A stretch of 64,000 nucleotides of DNA from positions 1 to 64,000 of the forward strand of contig NZ_BOOU01000059.1 of the NCBI RefSeq assembly GCF_016863395.1, given 5' to 3'. This stretch comes from Sphaerisporangium rufum. Lineage in GTDB: Bacteria > Actinomycetota > Actinomycetes > Streptosporangiales > Streptosporangiaceae. This document shows, in pieces, positions 26,969-35,181 of the stretch (position 1 is its first letter; the number at the start of each line of letters is the position of its first letter). A model generated the notes under the pieces. That model saw only the letters and a list, made by a program, of their open reading frames with translations, made no database searches and was not told the DNA's origin. Position numbers and translations under genes: made by a program.

Positions 26969-27026
26969 AGTTCCACTCCTCCATCGCGGTTCCCGGGCGG
27001 CCGCGGGCCGGACGACAGATTACATT

Positions 27027-27044
27027 TTCATTCCACGTTCACTC
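27027..27044. promoter_or_regulatory. SARP-like direct repeat, 11-bp period
   Basis: TTCATTC (27027-27033) and TTCACTC (27038-27044) are heptamers 11 bp apart, one helical turn, the arrangement SARP activators recognise. On the minus strand TAATCT follows, a possible -10 for the leftward AfsR-type gene. Confidence 0.45.
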
Positions 27045-27299
27045 CATACCCACCGCTAACAATCAAGACACGGCGGGCCGGCGAAGCGGCCGGCCGGAGA
27101 ACTCGGCGCCCGGTGGGCGCCGGTGCAGCTTCGGCGCGCGTCCGGGATCGGCCCGTCGCGCGCCCGTCCACCCGGTCCGGCCGGGCCTGTCGCCGCCGGT
27201 ATCACGGCTTTGGAATTCACATTTCCCCGCACCCCGCCCTTAATTGACATTCGGCCCGAAGACCGCTTCCGCCGCCGAAGTCAAAACGTTTCGATGGGC

Positions 27300-27338
27300 A
27301 TTGTCCAGGGGCCGGGCGACTGTCACGTCAATTGTCCA
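27300..27338. promoter_or_regulatory. ATTGTCCA direct repeats upstream of rightward SARP
   Basis: ATTGTCCA occurs at 27300-27307 and 27331-27338, 31 bp apart (three turns). ATCAGTAA is also repeated at 27356-27363 and 27427-27434. Both pairs lie in the leader of the 27492 gene and could be regulator sites. Confidence 0.35.
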
Positions 27339-27491
27339 CCGCGCAGGCGGGTTTTATCAGTAAGGCTCATATTCCCTTGAGGGGAGTACCGGGTGGCGCC
27401 GGCTCCCCGGACCATAAGTCCGGCAAATCAGTAAACATATGCATTTGTACGTTTCATCGCGGTGAACGCCGGCGCGGTAAGGGTGGTGGGC

Positions 27492-29396
27492 ATGGATTTC
27501 AAGATCCTGGGTCCGATCGAGGTCCGTACCTCCCATGGACGGCCGATCCCGCTGGGACGGCGCAAGCAGCGGGTCCTGCTCGCCGCCCTGCTGCTCAACG
27601 CGGGCCGGGCGATCCCGAGCAAGCGGATGCTGGACTGGCTGTGGGGCGAGCGGGCCCCGGCCACCGCCGAGTCCAACCTCTACACCTACATCTCCGCGCT
27701 GCGCCGGGCGCTCGGCGCGCCCTCCCGGATCGAGGCGGGCTCCACCGGGTACGTGCTGCGGGTCGCGCCCGGCGAGATCGACGTGACGCAGTTCGAGGAG
27801 CTGGCGGCGCAGGGCCGCCGGACGCTGGCCGAGGGCCGCCACGACCTGGCGCTCGACCGGCTGACCCGGGCCCTCGGGCTGTGGCGTGCCGAGTCGGTGC
27901 TGGAAGGGCTGCCGCTGCCCGCCCCGCTGCGCGGCGAGGCGGCCCGGCTGGAGCGGCTGCGCGCGACCGTCGTGGAGGCCTCGCTGGAGGCCCGGCTCGC
28001 CCTCGGCCGGCACGGCGAGATGCTCGCCGACCTGGAGGCGCTGGCCGGCCGGGACCCGCTGAACGAGCGGCTGCGCGAGCAGCTCATGCTCGCCCTCTAC
28101 CGCTCGGGCCGCCGGGCCGACGCGCTCGAGGTCTACCAGCGGGCGCGCGGGCTGCTGGCCGCCGAGCTCGGCATCGACCCCGGGCCGGAGTTACGGCGCA
28201 TGCACCAGCGGGTGCTCGCCGACGACCCCGGCCTGGCGCCGCCGGAGACCGGCACCGCCCGCCGGGCCGTCGCCCCGGCCGAGCTGCCCATCGGCCACTC
28301 CGCCTTCAGCGGCCGGACCACCGAGGTCGCCGGGCTGCGCCGGGCGCTGACCTCGACCGGCCCGGAGGCGACCACCGTCGCGGCGATCACCGGCGCGGCG
28401 GGGTCCGGCAAGTCCGCGCTGGCCCTGCATGTCGCCCACCAGGTCGCCGACCGGTTCCCCGACGGGCGGTTCTACGTGGATCTGCACGGTTTCACCCCCG
28501 GCGTCGCCCCGCTGGACCCGGCCGACGTGCTGGCCCGCCTGCTGCGTTCCCTCGGCGACGACCTGGCCGGCCGGGCCGGCGTGGACGAGGCCGCGGCGCG
28601 GTTCCGCTCGCTGACCGACGGCCGGCACCTGCTGTTCCTGCTGGACAACGCCCGCGACGCCGCGCAGGTGCGCCCGCTGCTGCCGGCCAGCCCCACCTGC
28701 CGGGTGCTGATCACCGCCCGCGGGATGCTCACCTCGCTGGACGCGGTGTCGCACCTGCATCTCGGCCTGCTGGCCGAGGACGAGGCCGCCACGCTGCTCG
28801 AGCGCCTGGCCGGGGCGGAGCGCGTCGCCGCCGACCGGCGGGCGGCCCGGGCGATCGTGCGGCTGTGCGGCGGCCTGCCGCTGGCGATCCGCATCGCCGC
28901 CGCCCGGCTGGCCGCCCAGCCGGGGCTGTCGCTGCGCGCGCTGGCCGACCGGCTGGCGGTGGCCGAGCACCGCCTGTCGGAGCTCCAGGCCGGCGACCGG
29001 GCGGTGCGGCCGTGCTTCATGATGAGCTACCGGAGCCTGGACGCCGAGTCGTCCCGGGTGTTCCGGCTGCTCGGCCTGCTCGGCGCCTTCTCCTTCACCG
29101 TGGCGACCGCCGCGGCGCTCGCCGGCCGCCCGCGGCCGGCCGCCACCGACCTGCTGGACCGCCTCGTCGAGGCCCGGCTCGTCGAGGCCTTCGACCACGA
29201 CCGGTACGGCATGCACGACCTGGTGCGCCTGTTCGCCCGGGAGCGGGTCCGGGAGGAGGAGACCGCCGAGGACCGGGCCCGGGCGCTGCGGCGGGTGATC
29301 CGCGATCAGCCGCCCGCGCCGGAGGCCGCGCCCGCGCCGGTCGCCCGCGCCAGCACGCCGGCCACCTGTGCGACGGCAGCGACGGCGGTCCACTGA
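27492..29396 (+). CDS. AfsR/SARP-type regulator with NB-ARC ATPase domain
   Basis: A 634-residue activator. Winged helix and BTAD at about 1-250 (MDFKILGPIEV, GRRKQRVLLAALLL, ELGIDPGPELRRMH), then NB-ARC with P-loop GAAGSGKSALAL, LLFLLDNARD and GGLPLAIRIAA. It ends soon after the winged-helix part of NB-ARC and lacks the TPR tail of classical AfsR. Codon 234 is TTA (28191-28193). ATG 27492 is preceded by GGTGG; an upstream in-frame ATG at 27462 lacks a site. It precedes the aminotransferase-epimerase-UbiA genes and is a probable pathway activator. Confidence 0.92.
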   Translation: MDFKILGPIEVRTSHGRPIPLGRRKQRVLLAALLLNAGRAIPSKRMLDWLWGERAPATAESNLYTYISALRRALGAPSRIEAGSTGYVLRVAPGEIDVTQFEELAAQGRRTLAEGRHDLALDRLTRALGLWRAESVLEGLPLPAPLRGEAARLERLRATVVEASLEARLALGRHGEMLADLEALAGRDPLNERLREQLMLALYRSGRRADALEVYQRARGLLAAELGIDPGPELRRMHQRVLADDPGLAPPETGTARRAVAPAELPIGHSAFSGRTTEVAGLRRALTSTGPEATTVAAITGAAGSGKSALALHVAHQVADRFPDGRFYVDLHGFTPGVAPLDPADVLARLLRSLGDDLAGRAGVDEAAARFRSLTDGRHLLFLLDNARDAAQVRPLLPASPTCRVLITARGMLTSLDAVSHLHLGLLAEDEAATLLERLAGAERVAADRRAARAIVRLCGGLPLAIRIAAARLAAQPGLSLRALADRLAVAEHRLSELQAGDRAVRPCFMMSYRSLDAESSRVFRLLGLLGAFSFTVATAAALAGRPRPAATDLLDRLVEARLVEAFDHDRYGMHDLVRLFARERVREEETAEDRARALRRVIRDQPPAPEAAPAPVARASTPATCATAATAVH

Positions 29397-29566
29397 GACC
29401 TCCGCTCCCGGAAATCCTTCGCGAATAACGCGGCATCCACCGGTTCATTCACGGCGGGCCGCCGTCGTGCGCTTTCTTTCTTCACCGCCGCCGCCCGGTG
29501 CGGGACCTACACGGATTTGTATGGCACGGGGTGTAGCCGCGTTCAACACCATTGACGGGTGTCACC

Positions 29567-29589
29567 CCTTCTCCGCACCGCGGAGAAGG
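29567..29589 (+). promoter_or_regulatory. hairpin in leader of aminotransferase gene
   Basis: CCTTCTCCGC and GCGGAGAAGG form a perfect 10-bp stem with a 3-base loop 47 bp before the GTG at 29637. No T-run follows, so a leader structure or attenuator is as likely as a terminator. Confidence 0.45.
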
Positions 29590-29636
29590 CCGGCATCCGG
29601 CGAAATTCGCGCCAACACCTAAAGGGATGGGCGGAC

Positions 29637-31070
29637 GTGTCTGAGCTGATCGGCGTCGACGAGTGCGAAAACCTCACCGTGAAACAGGTCCAGGACCTGT
29701 ACCGAAAGTACGTCAGCCGTAGCCAGGTCAACCTGATGACCTCCTTCGGCTTCGGCCGCGAACTCGTCGAAAGCGCGGAGGGCGCCTGGATACGGCTGCG
29801 GGACGGCCGCCGGATCCTGGACGTCACCGGCGGGGTGGGCGTGCTCAACCACGGCCACAACCACCCGCGCATCCTGCGGGCGCGGCAGCGCTTCGCCGAG
29901 CTGCGGCGGATGGAGGTGCACAAGGCGTTCTTCTCGCCTTACGTGGCCGCGCTCAGCCACAACATCGCCGAGCTGCTGCCGGGTGATCTGAACATCTCCT
30001 ACTTCCCGAATTCCGGCGCGGAGGCCAACGAGGGCGCCGTCAAGCTGGCGTACAAGTACCACGAGGGGCGGCGCGGCACCATCCTGCGCTCCGACATCAG
30101 CTTCCACGGCAAGACCCTCGGCGCGGGCAGCCTGACCGGTTCGGCGGAGAACTCGTTCCGCTTCCCCGGCCTGCCCGGCATCGTCGTGTACCCCTACGGC
30201 GACATCGCGGCGGTCCGGGCCGCGGTCGAGGCGGCCCGCACCCCGGACGGCGGGTGCGACATCTACGCGATCATGGCCGAGCCGTACAGCGCGTCCAGCA
30301 TGCGCTGCTGGTCGGAGCCCGACCTGTACGAGCTGCGGCGGCTGTGCGACGCGAACGACATCATCCTCGTCTTCGACGAGGTCTACACCGGATGGGGCAA
30401 GACGGGCAGCCTCTTCTATTTCATGCGATATCCCGACCTGCTGCCCGACATCCTGGTGTACTCCAAGTCGCTGGGCGGCGGCAAGGCGTCGATCTCCGGG
30501 TACACCGCGCGCGAACCGGTCTTCCGCAAGGCCTACGACCGGCTGTCGGACGTCATCCTGCACAGCACGACCTACTACGGGTTCGGCGAGGAGACCGTCA
30601 CCGCCATCGAGGCCGTCAACATCGCCGTCGAGGACGACTATCCCGGCCGGGCACGGCAGATCGAGCGCGTCCTGCGGCCCGGCCTGGAGAACGTCCACAA
30701 GCGCCACCCCGACGTGGTCGGCCGGGTGAGCGGCGTGGGCGCGCTGTGGGGGGTGTTCCTGGACGGCGGCCCCAAGGTGCTCGACCTGGCGGCCAGGCTG
30801 GCGCCCGGCTTCTCGCACGACCCGCGGTTCCGCACCAAGCTCATCACCCTGTCGGTGATCGCCCACCTGTACCGGGAGCACGGGATCGTCTCCTACTACA
30901 GCCCGAACGCCGACAACCCGCTGGTCGTCGCGCCGACCCTCGCCATCGAGCCCGCGGACCTGGAGTACTTCCTGGACGCCCTGGACCAGACGCTGGCCAA
31001 GGGCCTGCCCCGGCTGCTCGCCGGCTTCGTCCGGGAGAAGGTGGGATCGCGATGGTCCTCCGGGTCGTAG
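29637..31070 (+). CDS. class III PLP-dependent aminotransferase
   Basis: A 477-residue fold-type I aminotransferase. PNSGAEANEGAVKLA binds the phosphate, VFDEVYTGWGKTG carries the Asp that pairs with the PLP nitrogen, and the Lys in LVYSKSLGGGKAS forms the Schiff base. The family moves amino groups from omega-amino donors to aldehydes or ketones. The GTG at 29637 follows AAAGGGATGGGCGGAC. Its 3' end overlaps the epimerase start by 19 bases. In this context it may aminate a sugar or lipid-linked ketone made by the epimerase, which is inference. Confidence 0.92.
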   Translation: MSELIGVDECENLTVKQVQDLYRKYVSRSQVNLMTSFGFGRELVESAEGAWIRLRDGRRILDVTGGVGVLNHGHNHPRILRARQRFAELRRMEVHKAFFSPYVAALSHNIAELLPGDLNISYFPNSGAEANEGAVKLAYKYHEGRRGTILRSDISFHGKTLGAGSLTGSAENSFRFPGLPGIVVYPYGDIAAVRAAVEAARTPDGGCDIYAIMAEPYSASSMRCWSEPDLYELRRLCDANDIILVFDEVYTGWGKTGSLFYFMRYPDLLPDILVYSKSLGGGKASISGYTAREPVFRKAYDRLSDVILHSTTYYGFGEETVTAIEAVNIAVEDDYPGRARQIERVLRPGLENVHKRHPDVVGRVSGVGALWGVFLDGGPKVLDLAARLAPGFSHDPRFRTKLITLSVIAHLYREHGIVSYYSPNADNPLVVAPTLAIEPADLEYFLDALDQTLAKGLPRLLAGFVREKVGSRWSSGS

Positions 31071-32092
31071 TCACCGGCAGCGCCGGGATGCTCGGCGGCA
31101 ACCTCACCCGCCGGCTGCTGCGCGAGGGGCACGACGTGCTCGGGGTGGACGTGCGCCCGCCGGCCGACCCGCTGCCGGCCGGCCGGCACCGGGTGGGCGA
31201 CGTGCGCGATCTGTCGCTGATGGCGGAGGTGATGGCCGGGGCGGACGCGGTGGTGCACTGCGCCGGCGCGCTGCCCAGCTACCCGGCCGAGCAGATCCAC
31301 GACCTGATCGTCGGCGGCACCCGCGCCGTGCTGGCGGCCGGGCGGCTGGCCGGCGTGCCGCGGGTGGTGCACATCTCCTCCACCGCCGTGTACGGGCTGC
31401 CGAAGCTGGTGCCGACCCCGGAGGACCACCCGCGCGAGCCGGTCGACCCTTACACCCGGGCCAAGGCCGAGGCGGAGGAGCTGGCCGAGAAGTGCCGGGC
31501 CGACGGCATGTGCGTGCCCATCCTGCGGCCCAAGACCTTCCTCGGCCCGGGCCGGATGGGCCTGTTCGCCATGCTCTTCGAGTGGGCCGAGGAGGGCCGC
31601 GACTTTCCCGTGCTCGGCGCCGGGGACAAGCGCATCCAGATGCTCGCCGTCGAGGACCTGGTGGACGCGCTGGCCGGGGTGCTGGACGCGCCGGCCGAGG
31701 TGGCCAACGACACCTACAACCTGGCGGCCGCCGAGTTCGGCACGCTGCGCGAGGACTTCCAGGCGGTGCTGGACGCGGCCGGGCACGGCGGGCGCGTCCG
31801 GTCGGTGCCGGCCGGCCCGGCGCTGGCCGGGCTGCGGCTGCTGGAACGCGGCCGGCTGTCCCCGGTGTACGGGCGGCTGGTGCACAAGCTGCTCGCCGAC
31901 TCCTACGTCAGCATCGACAAGGCCCGCGACCGGCTCGGCTTCCGCCCGCGGCTGTCCAACCGGGACGCGATCCTGCGCACCTACGCCTGGTGGCGGGAAC
32001 GGCGCACCGCCGGAGCGGCGCGCGGCGCCGGGCGGACCAGCCGCGACGCCTGGCGGCAGGGCGCGCTGTCGCTGGCGAAAGTCTTCTTCTGA
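31052..32092 (+). CDS. NAD-dependent epimerase/dehydratase (extended SDR)
   Basis: A 346-residue extended short-chain dehydrogenase. The Rossmann motif is TGSAGMLGG (9-17), HCAGALP holds the active-site loop, SSTAVYG supplies Ser and DPYTRAKAE the catalytic Tyr-x3-Lys. It resembles sugar epimerases and 3-beta-HSD-like enzymes that oxidise a secondary alcohol. Translationally coupled to the aminotransferase. In this operon it could create the ketone that is aminated or epimerise the ribosyl unit made by the next gene. Confidence 0.9.
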   Translation: MVLRVVVTGSAGMLGGNLTRRLLREGHDVLGVDVRPPADPLPAGRHRVGDVRDLSLMAEVMAGADAVVHCAGALPSYPAEQIHDLIVGGTRAVLAAGRLAGVPRVVHISSTAVYGLPKLVPTPEDHPREPVDPYTRAKAEAEELAEKCRADGMCVPILRPKTFLGPGRMGLFAMLFEWAEEGRDFPVLGAGDKRIQMLAVEDLVDALAGVLDAPAEVANDTYNLAAAEFGTLREDFQAVLDAAGHGGRVRSVPAGPALAGLRLLERGRLSPVYGRLVHKLLADSYVSIDKARDRLGFRPRLSNRDAILRTYAWWRERRTAGAARGAGRTSRDAWRQGALSLAKVFF

Positions 32093-32109
32093 GCTGACGG
32101 GACCCAAGC

Positions 32110-33093
32110 ATGCACGTCGTCGAATCGGCAGACGTACCAGACAGCCCGCAGCGCCCGGAGCCGGCGCCGGATCGGCCGGCGGAGCCGCCGAGCCGGCTGC
32201 TCGCGGACCTGGCCGGCCTGGTACGCCCGTCGCACGCGGTCAAGGCGGTCCTGCTGGTGCCGGTGGCGCTGGTCGGCGCCCCCGCCTACCGCCCGGCCGA
32301 GCTGCTCGGCATCGTCTCGGCCACCGTGGCCTTCGTGGTGGCCTCCGCCGCCGTCTACATCGCCAACGACATCGCCGACCGGCACCGCGACCGCCACCAT
32401 CCGGTGAAGCGCCACCGTCCCATCGCGGCCGGCCGGGTGGGGGTGGTGACGGCGGGCGCCTGCTGCGCCGGCCTGCTGGCGCTGCTGGCCGCCATCGTCG
32501 CCCGGTCGCCGGCGTCGTACTGGCCGCTGCTGGTGTACCTGGTGCTCAACGTCGCCTACAGCCGGTCCCTCAAGCACATCCCGCTGATCGACGTGGGCAC
32601 GGTGGCGACCGGTTTCGTGCTGCGCGTCATGCAAGGGTACGCGGTGACCGGCGGCCGGGCGCCCGCCTGGCTGCTGATCACCGTGTTCTCGATGTCCCTG
32701 CTGCTGCTGCTCGGCAAGCGCCGGCAGGAGCTGCTGGACATCGGCGCGGTGCACCGGCCCGCGCTGCGCGGTTACTCGATGGAGCTGACCAACTGGCTGC
32801 TGCAGATCGCCGCGGTGCTCGCGCTGGTCTCCGGCCTGATGTACCTGCGGGACGAGGGGCCGTTCGGCCCGCAGCACGGCCAGACGGCGATGATGCTGTC
32901 CACGCCGTTCGCGCTGTTCGCGCTGTTCCGGTACCTGCAGATCCAGGCGGTGGGCAAGGGCGACGGTGACCCGGTCCGCATCCTGCTGCGCGACCGGGTC
33001 ATGGTCGCGAACTCGGCGTTGTGGGCCGTCACCCTGGGCGTGACGCTCGTGCTCGTCCACCACCCGGCCTTGGCGGCCGCCGTCCCCCGGTGA
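32110..33093 (+). CDS. UbiA-family membrane transferase, DPPR-synthase-like
   Basis: A 327-residue membrane protein with eight or nine helices. The first aspartate motif reads YIANDIADRHRDRHHP followed by VKRHRPIAAG, and the second region reads YSRSLKHIPLIDV, ATGFVLRVM and LLGKRRQEL. These match decaprenyl-phosphate 5-phosphoribosyltransferase (Rv3806c type) rather than quinone prenyltransferases, so PRPP and polyprenyl phosphate are the expected substrates. It starts 18 bases after the epimerase. The Shine-Dalgarno is weak (GGGAC). Confidence 0.87.
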   Translation: MHVVESADVPDSPQRPEPAPDRPAEPPSRLLADLAGLVRPSHAVKAVLLVPVALVGAPAYRPAELLGIVSATVAFVVASAAVYIANDIADRHRDRHHPVKRHRPIAAGRVGVVTAGACCAGLLALLAAIVARSPASYWPLLVYLVLNVAYSRSLKHIPLIDVGTVATGFVLRVMQGYAVTGGRAPAWLLITVFSMSLLLLLGKRRQELLDIGAVHRPALRGYSMELTNWLLQIAAVLALVSGLMYLRDEGPFGPQHGQTAMMLSTPFALFALFRYLQIQAVGKGDGDPVRILLRDRVMVANSALWAVTLGVTLVLVHHPALAAAVPR

Positions 33094-33151
33094 GCCCGCG
33101 GTCCACGGCCGTCCCGCGACGGCGCCGCGGTGCCCCTTCGCGGTGCCCCCG

Positions 33152-33197
33152 GCAGTGACCAACCGCAGTGACCACCCGCAGTGACCAACCGCAGTGC
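33152..33197. repeat. 13-bp tandem repeat upstream of SARP
   Basis: GCAGTGACCAACC is repeated head to tail at 33152, 33165 (one change) and 33178, with a partial fourth copy at 33191, ending 36 bp before the SARP ATG. It may be a regulator-binding array. The period is not a whole helical turn. Confidence 0.75.
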
Positions 33198-33232
33198 CCG
33201 CGGTGCCCCCGCGGCGACACGGAAGGAAGGCG

Positions 33233-34015
33233 ATGGACGTCCGACTACTGGGACCGGTCGAGGTGACCTGCGACGGTCGCCGCGTCCCCCTCGGCCCCCC
33301 GCAGCGACGGGCGGTGCTGGCCGCCCTGGCGGTCGACGCCGGTCGCCCGGTGCCGCTGGACACGATGATCGAGCGGGTCTGGGACGAGCCGCCGGACCGG
33401 GCGACCGACTCGCTGTACGCGCACATCGCCCGGCTGCGGCGGGCGCTGGCGGTGACCGGGGCCGGCATCGGGCGCCGGGGCGGGGGTTACGCGCTGGAGG
33501 TCGACCCCGAACGGGTGGACGCCCACCGGTTCCGCCGGCTGGCCGGGCGGGCCCGGGACACCGGCGACGACGCCGCGCGGGCCGCCCTGCTGGCCGAGGC
33601 GATGGAGCTGTGGCGCGGCGTACCGCTCGCGGGCGTCCCGGGAGACTGGGCCGCCCGCATGCGGTACGGCATCGAGCAGCAGCTCCTCGACGGCGTCGTC
33701 ACCTGGTCGCAGGCGCAGCTGCGCTTGGGCCGCCCGGACCTGGTGGTCGCCGAGCTGGCCGCGCTGGTGCCGCACCATCCGCTCGCCGAGCCGCTGGCGG
33801 ACATGCTGATGCGCGGCCTGTGGGCGCTTGGGCGCGCCGCCGAGGCGGTCGCCCTGTACGCCCGGCTGCGCGGGTACCTCGCCGACCGGCTGGGCATCGA
33901 GCCGGGGCCGGGGCTGCGCGCGCTGCACATGATGATCCTGCGCGGCGACGCCGGGACCCCGCCGCGCCCGGCGCGCCGGCGGGTGCTCGCCGAGGTCAGC
34001 GCGCCAGGGAGATGA
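33233..34015 (+). CDS. SARP-family transcriptional activator (short form)
   Basis: A 260-residue short SARP: winged helix (VRLLGPVEVTCDGRRVPLG, PPQRRAVLAALAV) and BTAD (about 100-245, ending RLGIEPGPGLRALHMMIL). It has no ATPase domain and no TTA codon. GGAAGG precedes the ATG. It follows the aminotransferase-epimerase-UbiA operon and is convergent with, and overlaps by 20 bases, the first EEP gene. Likely a pathway-specific activator. Confidence 0.93.
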   Translation: MDVRLLGPVEVTCDGRRVPLGPPQRRAVLAALAVDAGRPVPLDTMIERVWDEPPDRATDSLYAHIARLRRALAVTGAGIGRRGGGYALEVDPERVDAHRFRRLAGRARDTGDDAARAALLAEAMELWRGVPLAGVPGDWAARMRYGIEQQLLDGVVTWSQAQLRLGRPDLVVAELAALVPHHPLAEPLADMLMRGLWALGRAAEAVALYARLRGYLADRLGIEPGPGLRALHMMILRGDAGTPPRPARRRVLAEVSAPGR

Positions 34016-35168
34016 CCAGGTGCTGGCCGCTGTGGTCGGATCGGCCCAGCGAGCGGACCAGCCGGTACCGGTGCACGGCGATCTCCGGGCTGGTGAACGC
34101 CCAGTCGATCCGCCACCACGGCCACCGCTCGTCCCAGGTGGCGGGGTACAGCGACGGCAGCGCGGGCACCGCGTCGGCCATCCGCTCCGGCACCAGGCGC
34201 ATGATGCCCATCGCCGGCGAGGCGTTGAAGTCACCGGCCAGCACGGCCGGCAGCGGGTTCGCCCGGATGTCGGCCGCCAGCGCGCGCAGATTCGCCCGGC
34301 GCGCCTCGTGCTGGACCCGGTCCAGCCGCCCGGGGCTCAGGCCGCGCGAGGAGGGGTCGACCGGCGAGTTGATGTGCGCGTTGTAGAAGGAGATGGTCCG
34401 GCCGCCGGCCCGCACGTCGGTGCGCAGCGTCTTGACCGTGTAGAACTCCGGCCAGCCGGCGCCGGGCGGCACCGGGGTATCCCGAGGGTCGGCCGCCCAG
34501 GGGCGCAGGTCCATGCCCTGCTGCCGCACGATGGGGAACCGCGACAGCGTCACCAGCTCGCTCGCCGTGGCGATCTGGTACCCGGGGAACTCCCGGCGCA
34601 GCCGGTCCCGGTCGTCCACCCGGATCGGCCGCGCGTCGGGGCCGAAGTAGACGTACTCCTGCAACAGCAGCACGTCGGCGTGCTGGTCCCGCAGGTAGCG
34701 GTAGAAGGCGTCGGCGTCCCGGGCCGGCGTGCCGGCCGGCGGGGGCATCGACCGGCCGCCCGCGGCCGGCTGGTCCCAGTACCAGGTGTTCCAGGAGAAC
34801 ACGGTGATCGCGCCCGGCGGGGCCGGGGCGGCCCGGTGCCACAGCGCGGCGAGGTTGAGCCCGCCGGCGCCCCCGCCCAGCACCAGCGACGCCAGGCCCA
34901 TCACGGCGGCCGTCACGGCGGCCGTCCGGCGGGCCCGGCGGGCGGCGGCGACCGCCGCGAGCAGCAGCACCGGGACGGCCACGAACGCGAGCGGCGGGAC
35001 GAGCTCGGGGACCTGCCACCACCACACCCGGCCGGACAGCACCCGGTGCAGCGCGACGAACGCCAGCCAGCCGGCCGCCGCCGGCAGCACCACCGGGACG
35101 CGCCGGCCCGCCCGGGCGGCGCGCCGGGCGTCCCGGGGCCGGGTCGCCGTCCCGGTGCCGCCGGTCAT
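33996..35168 (-). CDS. membrane EEP-fold phosphatase/phosphodiesterase, intact active site
   Basis: About 390 residues. Three N-terminal membrane helices precede an endonuclease/exonuclease/phosphatase domain facing outward. Motifs: FSWNTWYW, LLLQEYVYF (metal Glu), FYNAHINSP (His), AGDFNASPAM, RIDWAFTS and SDHSGQH. The family cleaves phosphodiesters or phosphomonoesters of lipids, sugars or nucleic acids. Here a lipid-phosphate substrate is likely from the context. Last gene of the leftward GT2 operon, 13 bases after GT2; GTG 35177 is an alternative start. Confidence 0.88.
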   Translation of the reverse strand: MTGGTGTATRPRDARRAARAGRRVPVVLPAAAGWLAFVALHRVLSGRVWWWQVPELVPPLAFVAVPVLLLAAVAAARRARRTAAVTAAVMGLASLVLGGGAGGLNLAALWHRAAPAPPGAITVFSWNTWYWDQPAAGGRSMPPPAGTPARDADAFYRYLRDQHADVLLLQEYVYFGPDARPIRVDDRDRLRREFPGYQIATASELVTLSRFPIVRQQGMDLRPWAADPRDTPVPPGAGWPEFYTVKTLRTDVRAGGRTISFYNAHINSPVDPSSRGLSPGRLDRVQHEARRANLRALAADIRANPLPAVLAGDFNASPAMGIMRLVPERMADAVPALPSLYPATWDERWPWWRIDWAFTSPEIAVHRYRLVRSLGRSDHSGQHLVISLAR

Positions 35169-35181
35169 CCGCCGCACCCCG

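Larger units (their letters stand above)
26969..27491. other. regulatory region between two divergent AfsR-type genes
   Basis: A 523-bp gap without a convincing gene. A seven-codon frame (MEEWNYR then stop) begins at 26984 and ends inside the 24632-26968 gene start. The gap also contains the direct repeats listed separately, a TTGACA at 27244-27249 without a good -10, and a 6-bp hairpin (CCGGAC-CATAA-GTCCGG) near 27403-27419. Confidence 0.5.

Noticed and set aside
26961-26984. Seven-codon frame MEEWNYR before the leftward AfsR gene as a leader peptide
   Set aside because: The ATG has no separate ribosome site, and its GAG GAG codons coincide with the AfsR Shine-Dalgarno; chance is more likely.
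27244-27249. TTGACA as -35 of the rightward AfsR gene
   Set aside because: No acceptable -10 lies 16-18 bp downstream, and the start codon is 240 bp away.
29637-31070. Aminotransferase as hopanoid HpnO
   Set aside because: No squalene-hopene cyclase or other hpn gene is in the window; only the general class III motifs are shared.
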